Both the position numbers and the translations under genes were made by a program. The notes beneath the pieces are model-generated. The model did not search any database. It was not told where the DNA came from and saw nothing but the letters and a program-made list of their open reading frames with translations. Shown here one piece after another: positions 56,640-64,000 of a stretch of DNA of 64,000 nucleotides (positions within the stretch are counted from its first letter, which is position 1; each line of letters begins with the position of its first letter). The DNA lies in NCBI RefSeq assembly GCF_037325665.1, contig NC_090245.1:108843004-108907003 (forward strand), written 5' to 3'. This DNA is from Littorina saxatilis (taxonomy: Eukaryota; Mollusca; Gastropoda; Littorinimorpha; Littorinidae).

Positions 56640-57450
56640 ACATTAACTGTCTGTGTCTAAGATGTTACTGTGCATGTGTTTTTAAAAGGCATTTGTCAGG
56701 ATGGCATTCAAACCACAAGCACCAGACGAACAGAATACTTCCGACAACAAAATGTAAAATCAACAAGAGTGTAGTGAGATTCCAAATTGTATTCAGACAA
56801 AAACAATCAAAAAAACATTCGTGGGTTCTTCCATAGAAAATATATCTATAAAGAATCTAGGTTGGCTTTAATACAGTCTTTCCTTCTCAACTAACAAATA
56901 AATTCACACCTTTAACCCAGCTCGATGTACCTCCCCGGTTCACGATTGCAAGTGGGACTGGAGCCGCGTATCGAGGACGTGGTTTATTTGGTCAGGCACT
57001 AAGGCTCACATACCAGCAAAACCACACGCAACTCCAGGGAGAGGCACCAAGCATAAGGAAAGATTCCCGCACCTTTAACCCAGCTCAATTTACATCCCCC
57101 CAAGTGGTAGTTTTGATGACCCTGACTCTGAAACAGGGGAGACGCATGCTTCAGGCACTTATTAGGCACCCTACTCTCTCACACGTCTCCCGGCCTCATG
57201 AGGACTCTGGCTCTTGAGTCTTATAGCTGACGGGGCTTCCTCCCACGTCACCTTAGCGAGACCAATGAGAATCTCGCTCTGGCAGCGCGGGAGCAAAAGG
57301 GAGGGGAGGTGGAGCCCGGCTCCGAGCCTGCTGCCAGCCTCCTACAAACTGAAGTTAGACTTCCTCAAACAAGAATTCTTCTATTAAGAAGACCTACAGG
57401 GATACATATATAATCTATGATATATCATGTTATATTTACATGTAATCTAT
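56640..57450. other. Unassigned sequence
   Basis: No gene seen. Two loosely similar blocks (CACCTTTAACCCAGCTCGAT at 56909 and CACCTTTAACCCAGCTCAAT at 57070) indicate an old 161-bp duplication. Confidence 0.5.
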
Positions 57451-57454
57451 TCTG

Positions 57455-57835
57455 TGTGGAAAATTTCCCCCGCGGGTTATGGGGAAGAATTTACCCGATG
57501 CTCCCCAGCATGTCGTAAGAGGCGACTAACGGATTCTGTTTCTCCTTTTAGTTTTACCCTTGTTAAGTGTTTCTTGTATAGAATATAGTCAATGTTTGTA
57601 GGGAATATGTAAGCAGTATGTAAGAAATGTTAAGTCCTTTGTACTGGAAACTTGCATTCTCCCAGTAAGGTAATATATTGTACTACGTTGCAAGCCCTTG
57701 GAGCAAATTTTTTATTAGTGCTTTTGTGAACAAGAAACAATTGACAAGTGGCTCTATCCCATCTCCCCCCTTCCCTTCGTCTCGATTTGACCTTGAATGG
57801 TTGAAAACGACGTTAAACACCAAAGAAAGAAACAC
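57455..57835 (+). mobile_element. SINE (CATGTCGTAAGAGGCGACTA type)
   Basis: GATGCTCCCCAGCATGTCGT, AAGAGGCGACTAACGG, then TTGCAAGCCCTTGGAGC and the tail TTGAAAACGACGTTAAACAC plus CAAAGAAAG. The longest of several copies in this neighbourhood. Confidence 0.75.
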
Positions 57836-58552
57836 TTTGTTCTTGTGCTATGTACGAACATTTTTGCTTACTTCACTTTCTCGTTATGACATTAAATTAG
57901 CTCTGCATTTGTGTAGGCATTACAATAATTGGAGTCAAAACATTTGTATTAAAATACAATTCTTTGTATTTCATAAATTTAAACGAGCACACATAACAAA
58001 GGCGCACCTTCTTCAGGAATCTTGACTGCTGCTGTGCAACAATTTCCATGGTAGGTGGAGGGCTCTTTGGGGCCAGATGACTGGAAATTTGTCTATTGTC
58101 GGATGGACTCATCGGTAGTGGCCTGTGCATTCCTTCTCTGGAGCTTAGCCTTTGCAGGAAGATTTTCGTCTTCAGCTTGTTGATGTGTGCGTTAAGGTCT
58201 TTGGAACTTTTACCTCCACTGCCGACCATCTTTGTTTGCAGGTTCAATCGGGTCTACAATAAAAAGTCAAAGATCACCTCTAGCTGAATGCTCCTCAGTA
58301 GCATTAAAGCTGCAACGTGAACAGAAAATGATATATGTGAGCATATGAGGGAATATTGGAAGGGCGCTGGTTCTGCGCGACGCTTAGTTTTTGAGAAAGG
58401 TGTGACCTACGAAGAACAGGACGTCACATTCCAAATAAAAACGACCATGTTGCAGGTTGAAGCCGATAAGATTGCATTTCTTCAGGAGGTTTCCACAAAA
58501 ATAGGCAGCATAGCGCTGTGCTTTGTTCGTGTCTCCCTCTTCTGCCTCTTCC
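57836..58552. other. Unassigned sequence between SINEs
   Basis: No gene confidently recognised. A minus ORF at 58247-57897 (MNLQTKMVGSGGKSSKDLNA) precedes an acceptor-like pyrimidine stretch and might be an exon, but no family is evident. Confidence 0.35.
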
Positions 58553-58872
58553 AAGAGGCGACTAACGGATTCTGTTTCTCCTTTTACCCTTGTTAAGTGT
58601 TTCTTGTATAGAATATAGTCAATGTTTGTAAAGATTTTAGTCAAGCAGTATGCAAGAAATGTTAAGTCCTTTGTACTGGAAACTTGCATTCTCCCAGTAA
58701 GGTAATATATTGTACTACGTTGCAAGCCCCTGGAGCAAATTTTTGATTAGTGCTTTTGTGAACAAGAAACAATTAACAAGTGGCTCTATCCCATCACCCC
58801 CCTTCCCTCCGTCGCGATATAACCTTGAACGGTTGAAAACAACGTTAAACACCAAATAAAGAAATAAAGAAA
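58553..58872 (+). mobile_element. SINE, second copy of the same family
   Basis: Starts within the family at AAGAGGCGACTAACGGATTC and ends ACGTTAAACACCAAATAAAG. Followed immediately by another tail-only copy (58873-58980, AAATTTTTGATTAGTGCTTT..), giving a head-to-tail arrangement. Confidence 0.75.
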
Positions 58873-59479
58873 GCAAATTTTTGATTAGTGCTTTTGTGAA
58901 CAAGAACCAATTAACAAGTGGCTCTATCCCATCTCCCCCCCTTTCCCCGTCGCGATATAACCTTCGTGGTTGAAAACGAAATGTTGGCGCATTCATATTC
59001 ATAAGAAAGGACACCTTGCTACAAAGGACAGTGGCAAGGCTCCCCAAGAGCGTCCTTTGCTCGCAGGTTTTACTGTAACTGCATGAACTTACAGTTGTGG
59101 GTGGAAGTTATTCGGCAAATTGTGTGTATCACTGTATGGCAGTCCATGTTGTTTACTGAACTAATCTGATTCCATTGTTTATGTTGACAGTTGAACAGAG
59201 TTGATGAGGACTATTCCATTCACTAGTAAAATACCGAACTTACATCCCGCAGTGGGGCACTGCGGTTATGAAATTAAAAGCCCCTCCTGTTTTTGGAACC
59301 GCAGGAGCTTTCTAGTTTGCTGTTAGGTAGATTTTTGGTTCCTCTTTCCTGTCATGCTCTCTTTTTCTTCATGAATTCTTTTCTTTTTTCTGCCTTCTTG
59401 CTCATTCACCTGTATTTTTTCCAAAAATCTCTTCTCTTGCCGCTTGTCTAGCGATTCATGTATAGTTTAATCTGTTAGT

Positions 59480-59730
59480 GTTCTGATGTAAGTCCAGCAG
59501 TAGATAGGTTAAGCCTATTTTAACATACTGGAAACTGGTAATCTTCCAGTAGGTATTAATTTAGTTTTACTAAAGCCTGCTGGGACACAAGTAATGGGTT
59601 AGTGCATTTGTAAACAGGAATCACTTGACAAGTGGCCCCCTTCATCCCCCCCCTTCCTCGTCCTGATATGGCTCTGCGTAGTCGGCTGGACGTTAAGCAA
59701 CAAATAAACAAACAAACAAACAAACCGAAC
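59480..59730 (+). mobile_element. Diverged SINE with AAACAAAC tail
   Basis: TACTGGAAACTGGTAATCTTC..GTGCATTTGTAAACAGGAAT..CTGATATGGCTCTGCGTAGT then CGGCTGGACGTTAAGCAACA and (AAAC)n. The tail links this family with the SINE at 6744-7056. Confidence 0.7.
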
Positions 59731-59916
59731 TTACAACTCTACAGACATACACCTTGCACACAGAATTATAAGTAATCAGCTCACTCAACCACTCCAACCC
59801 AAACGACAGACATGCATACTATATCACTTATCAGCAACTATCACTTGTCACAGAGAATACAAACCATGATTCTAAATCACAACCGTCTCTGTGAATCACT
59901 TCTGCTAGTACCAATA

Positions 59917-59966
59917 GAAGCGTGCAGTGACAGTGATTTCTGTTGCCAACTAATTGATGGCAAGAT
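59917..59966 (+). pseudogene. Inverted 50-bp fragment of the YqaJ-type gene
   Basis: The plus strand reads EACSDSDFCCQLIDGK, the same peptide that copy 2 encodes on the minus strand around 60250-60297. It forms an inverted repeat with that copy about 280 bp away. Confidence 0.75.
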
Positions 59967-60134
59967 CTGTAATATTCTCACAGTCACGGGAAGAGAGGTA
60001 GTCCCCTCCTTACTCTGTTGGAGAAAAGTTCTGGCACCACTGGCACCACTGGCACCTCTGGCACTGCATTGGCATAACAAGATTTCAGCTGGCTTTTCAT
60101 TGTGACCCAGACAGCAGACCTAAAAGTGCTTCTT

Positions 60135-60712
60135 TCAACTGACATTCCTTTCAGTGTCCAAATTACAAAATCGCACCATAATTTTTTCTGAAACCCCCAT
60201 CTGGCCTTGAACTTGAAAAAAATAGCTGTGGTTTTCTTTCAGGCGCACCTTGCCATCAATTAGTTGGCAACAAAAATCACTGTCGCTGCACGCTTCTTCT
60301 GGGGTCTTGTGCACAGAAGGACACTTCACTTCCAAAAGCCCTTGAACCGGCTGGCAGTGTTGACAGTTGACCAGTCCCTCTGGGCTGGTGGCCAGGAAAG
60401 GCATTTCCCTGTCGAGCACAAGTCCACTCTTGTGAACTTGAACATGCCCGTGATGCTGGCTTTGCATGTGCAGCAGATACTTTCTCCTTGCTGCAGCTTC
60501 GTGGGTCCTTCCCCACTTGATGTGTTCATTGTTCAGTTGCGGTCTGTAACCAAGAACGGTCTTGAGCAGACCATCAGGCTGTGTTGATGCCTTTCTTTTG
60601 CAAACTTGCCCAAAGTTGCTAGATGTGAGCTTCCCTTGGCGTAGTTCTGCCCAGGCCTGACTGAGGGATTGTTGTCTCTTGCTCGATAAGCAGAATGTCC
60701 TCATCTGAAAGT
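60135..60712 (-). pseudogene. YqaJ nuclease-like gene, copy 2 (partial)
   Basis: AWAELRQGKLTSSNFGQVCK, GRTHEAAARRKYL, FLATSPEGLV, GLLEVKCPSVH and HSYFFQVQGQM. These match the YqaJ order: SxxFG, GxxxExxARxxY, SPxG, the catalytic E-x-K of LEVKCP, and QxQxQM. It duplicates 52866-53215 closely and extends further in the C-terminal direction. The N-terminal SWIM part is missing; it stops at 60712, where unrelated sequence begins. A frame exit follows the QGQM block, so only a domain fragment survives. Confidence 0.7.
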
Positions 60713-61640
60713 ATTCATGGGTGAAAGTAGCCCGTCAATTGACTGAAATCCGTCAATCTGAAAATAAGTCTGACGGAAATTCCGTCAATCCGCAATTTTT
60801 ATTAAAAAAAAAAAAAAAATTTTTTTTTTTTTAATTTTTAAGCGAATCGCGTTTTTGAACTGCTATGCGGTAAACCCCGTAGGTGAGGTTTCTTCGCTTT
60901 CGGATTCGCTCTGCATCACGATAAAAAAAAAAGTTCTCGCGTTTTGGCAGGCATTATGAAGTGGTGACACGATTTCTGCGACAAAGATACCGGTTTTGAC
61001 GGAAAACGCATGGACAGATCTTATTGATGCTGGTCTAGCCAACAAATGGCGATGGGACTGGTTGGAGTTCATGAAACTAAAACTGTGTGTGATAAGTTTG
61101 GTGCTTGAAACTCAAGTGCTTTTCCTTGAGAACTTTGCACTATAAGAGATGCTACTGCTTAGTTGCTACTTTGTGCAGTGCTACATCATGCTGTTTGCAT
61201 GTGTGACATTCTGTTTCATCATTTATTTCAATGCCTGTCTGGCAATGTTTGCTTCTTATAATTAAATATTTCGAACTTTTATTTCAGTTGTTCAGTTGTT
61301 CAGTTTCTATTTCATTTAGTAATTGGCTGTTGTCAATGTTAATTGTTATCAATTGTGTCGTTGTGTTGGAAGATGCAAGTGTGAAAAGATACAAAAGAAA
61401 AATGATTACTTCTGTGAATTGTTTTGATTTTGTTTACCCTTTTTACCATATCATTAGAATCTGAAGGTTTTTTTTTTACCTGCATGATAGTGACAAGAAG
61501 TGTATTTTTTTGCCAGGAAAGGCCACAAAATCACAATGTATAATGCAAAAATTCGTTTTCTGTTTTTAAATGACTACCACATAAACAATACAGTTATGAA
61601 GTATTTCTCATGCAGATTCTATCCATACCAAATTTATGTC
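60713..61640. other. Unassigned, with CCGTCAAT motifs and an A/T hairpin
   Basis: CCGTCAAT recurs four times at 60738-60790, followed by a near-perfect poly-A/poly-T palindrome at 60802-60840. Plus strand near 61010-61075 reads TDLIDAGLANKWRWDWLEFM, sharing NKWRWDW with 41790. Probably a degraded DNA transposon. Confidence 0.45.
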
Positions 61641-61642
61641 TG

Positions 61643-62280
61643 TCAGTCGCCTGGATGCTGAGAAAATTGACTTTGTTCAAGAAAAAAAAGCACTTTTTTT
61701 TGCACACAAGGCGTTACGCGAAACGCATGGTACATTGAACTCCCTGATCCATGGGAGATCTCTCGGTTTTTTCCCACTTCAACCATGTCACCACTGTCTC
61801 TGGCTCCTTGATTTTTCCCCCCAAGAGAAGCAGCAAATTGACTCACACCGCAGTTCTCACATCTTCTGTCCACACACTCTCGTTTGAAGACGTTTGAAGG
61901 GGTAGGGCAGAGTGTGCGATCACAGAGTTCATCTATGTGATCAATTTTCAGGTCTGGTGGTAGGAAGAGATTTAGTTTTTCTGCCTTCAGCATAGGGTTA
62001 ACGCAGTGCTGACACAATCACTGCCTGAATGCCCTGCTGCTGGAGAGGAGGATGTGCTCTGGTCTTCTTCTCGAAAAGGAAGTAAGTGAGATCTTGTACT
62101 GCGGGTTTTCCTGCTGAAGCTCCTGAAAGAGGCACCTCACTGTCTTTGTTAGAACCTTTTTTGCCTTCATTGTGATCGTGCTGACTTAGTTTTTCCCTGG
62201 TAAGTGTAATGCAGCCTGCTCATAGAAATCTTCTACGCGGGTGTCCCTTGGAGTGGTGCGTTTATAGAGGTTTTTCCTTT
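61643..62280 (-). pseudogene. Fragment of a Cys-rich mobile-element ORF
   Basis: Minus strand: TPRDTRVEDFYEQAALHLPG, VLTKTVRCLFQELQQENPQY, KISLTSF, then LCQHCVNPMLKAEKLNLFLP and ELCDRTLCPTPSNVFKRECV with DRRCENCGVSQF. The pattern 'ENPxxKIS..F...LC.HCxN......C.....C....C..RCxxCGV' recurs in uncharacterised element-associated proteins of molluscs and cnidarians (from memory). It is broken and runs into the assembly gap. Confidence 0.45.
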
Positions 62281-62292
62281 TGAGAATTGAAG

Positions 62293-62492
62293 NNNNNNNN
62301 NNNNNNNNNNNNNNNNNNNNNNNNNNNNNNNNNNNNNNNNNNNNNNNNNNNNNNNNNNNNNNNNNNNNNNNNNNNNNNNNNNNNNNNNNNNNNNNNNNNN
62401 NNNNNNNNNNNNNNNNNNNNNNNNNNNNNNNNNNNNNNNNNNNNNNNNNNNNNNNNNNNNNNNNNNNNNNNNNNNNNNNNNNNNNNNNNNNN
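62293..62492. other. Assembly gap, 200 N
   Basis: Exactly 200 N, a placeholder size. By comparison with copy 3 the right edge falls just after the (GT)n stretch of interspersed repeat A. Confidence 0.99.
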
Positions 62493-64000
62493 AGAGCGAT
62501 TCAGACTAAACTACTGGACCGATCTTTATGAAATTTGACATGAGAGTCCTGGGTATGAAATCCCCGAACGTTTTTTTCATTTTTTTGATAAATGTCTTTG
62601 ATGACGTTCATATCCGGCTTTTCGTGAAAGTTGAGGCGGCACTGTCACGCCCTCATTTTCAACCAAATTGGTTGCAATTTTGGTCAAGTAATCTTCGACG
62701 AAGCCCGGACTTCGGTATTGCATTTCAGCTTGGTGCTTAAAAATTAATTAACCTTTTAACTACCAAGTATTGTTGTGTAGACTCCCTCAGCTCCCAAGTT
62801 ATTTTGAGCAGAGACGGTCAAAAACGGGTATGCGTGTTAAATTATTATTACTCAGTTTCTCTTTGTCAGATTGATAAAAAAAATTGGTATGTTATTGGAT
62901 AGGGATCAAACTTCAAAGAGTATGTGTTCTTCTTCTTGGTGGTATGTATGTCGCAGTGTTATCATGATTTATCTACCTGTTGACCTGTCAATAAAGTTGA
63001 AAAATTACGCTTACTTGTTGCTCCGGTATATCATCCGTTTCGCGTCACTTGTTGATATTCATTGAACGATCAAAGTAGGTCAGATCAGCAGTGTTCAAAA
63101 AATGCTGATGTCGAAGCCAGAATCTTCTAATTGATGTCTATTTTCGTGGAGATAATCCAGCATAGTCATGAAATCAGGATCACTGTCATGTCGGCACCAA
63201 GCGCCCAACAAATTTGGTGAAAAAAGATCGATTGTAACTCTCACAGAGATCGAAAGCACATGGGGAAAAAACAAGGCGGAAGTGAGACAATCCCACAATG
63301 CATTTGCAACCGTCTTATTACTACTGCTCGCGCACAACAACCGCAAACAACCGAAACAGACGCTACACCGGCGAGGGGCGGTATCAGGCGGATGGGAATG
63401 GCGGCAATGGCGGAAAGACGGGCGGTATCGGGCGGTATGGTAGTTAAAAGGTTAATGACTTTGGTCATTAAAAATCTGAAAATTGTACAAAAAAAATAAA
63501 CATTTATAAACGATCCAAATTTACGTTTATCTTATTCTCCATCATTTGCTGATTCCAAAAACATATAAATATGTTATATTCGGATTAAAAACAAGCTCTG
63601 AAAATTAAATATATAAAAATTATTATCAAAATTAAATTGTCCAAATCAATTTAAAAACACTTTCATCTTATTCCTTGTCGGTTCCTGATTCCAAAAACAT
63701 ATAGATATGATATGTTTGGATTAAAAACACGCTCAGAAAGTTAAAACAAAGAGAGGTACAGAAAAGCGTGCTATCCTTCTTAGCGCAACTACTACCCCGC
63801 TCTTCTTGTCAATTTCACTGCCTTTGCCATGAGCGGTGGACTGACGATGCTACGAGTATACGGTCTTGCTGAAAAATGGCAGCTACTTGACTAAATATTG
63901 TATTTTCGCCTTACGCGACTTGTCTTATTTTGTCTTTGAAGTTTCACACACAGAAACATTGGATTAAAAACAACGCCATGCGGTTGTTTTTCAGTGGCCC
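62493..64000 (+). mobile_element. Second copy of the hAT/repeat A/piggyBac composite (copy 4)
   Basis: Corresponds to 49388-50904 almost base for base with scattered single-base indels (for example GACGTTCAT for GACGTCAT). It includes the piggyBac-like insert (62752-63451, TTAA on both sides) at the same site, and continues past the end of repeat A (about 63922) into hAT-like sequence to the window end. So the whole composite is duplicated, not just one family. Confidence 0.9.
62752..63451 (-). mobile_element. piggyBac-like element, second copy
   Basis: Same CCTTTTAACTACCA ends, same TTAA target and same internal sequence as 49649-50353; a few single-base indels separate them. Confidence 0.88.

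Overview
The window reads as nuclear DNA of a marine mollusc, most likely a gastropod. This rests on intron-bearing genes, tRNA-derived SINEs with (ATTG)n or AAATAAAG/AAACAAAC tails, Rex1/CR1-type LINE fragments, many DNA transposons with terminal inverted repeats, and very dense tandem repeats. There are no bacterial operons, CRISPR arrays or rRNA genes. The species assignment is inference; the sequence carries no marker gene.

Region 1 (about 1-17.2 kb): one well-supported host gene, a pancreatic-lipase-family triacylglycerol lipase on the minus strand. Six exons (16986 down to 4252) splice with matching phases into 333 residues with Ser, Asp and His triad motifs, a near full-length lid and a stop codon. 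The first, signal-peptide exon is not visible. The introns are packed with minisatellites of 36, 38, 41, 43, 68 and 74 bp. The 36-bp array resembles the start of exon 6, and the 41-bp and 68-bp arrays are amplified arms of foldback (inverted-repeat) elements. A 5'-truncated LINE lies in the first visible intron. A degenerate copy of the 5' part of the first visible exon lies just upstream.

Region 2 (17.2-45 kb): mainly transposable elements. They include a 2.75-kb element with GAGGGCCCC ends (19178-21926); a 44-bp minisatellite (23.3-24.4 kb); a complete-looking 2.55-kb element with long inverted repeats, 5-bp target duplications, four zinc fingers and a convergent second ORF (25272-27819); LINE pieces; two elements with TGT...ACA ends and 4-bp duplications; a stand-alone 356-codon ORF resembling the N-terminal zinc-binding part of RAG1 (38012-39082); a deleted hAT transposon (39309-40629); a repeat carrying paired nuclear-receptor-like sites (40.7-41.6 kb); and a gene-free AT-rich tract with a recurring 15-mer (42.5-44.7 kb).

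Region 3 (45-64 kb): a minus-strand gene of unknown function with acidic tandem peptide repeats and a Tudor-like end. It is split by a Harbinger-like element and by a hAT-like element that itself holds nested insertions. Further on are two copies of a SWIM/YqaJ-type gene (broken), a tyrosine-recombinase-like gene carrying a fresh SINE insertion, several SINEs, a 200-N assembly gap, and a near-identical second copy of the nested hAT/piggyBac composite at the window end.

The genes do not form a pathway. The lipase is the one clear host function; most other coding sequence belongs to, or has been broken up by, mobile elements.
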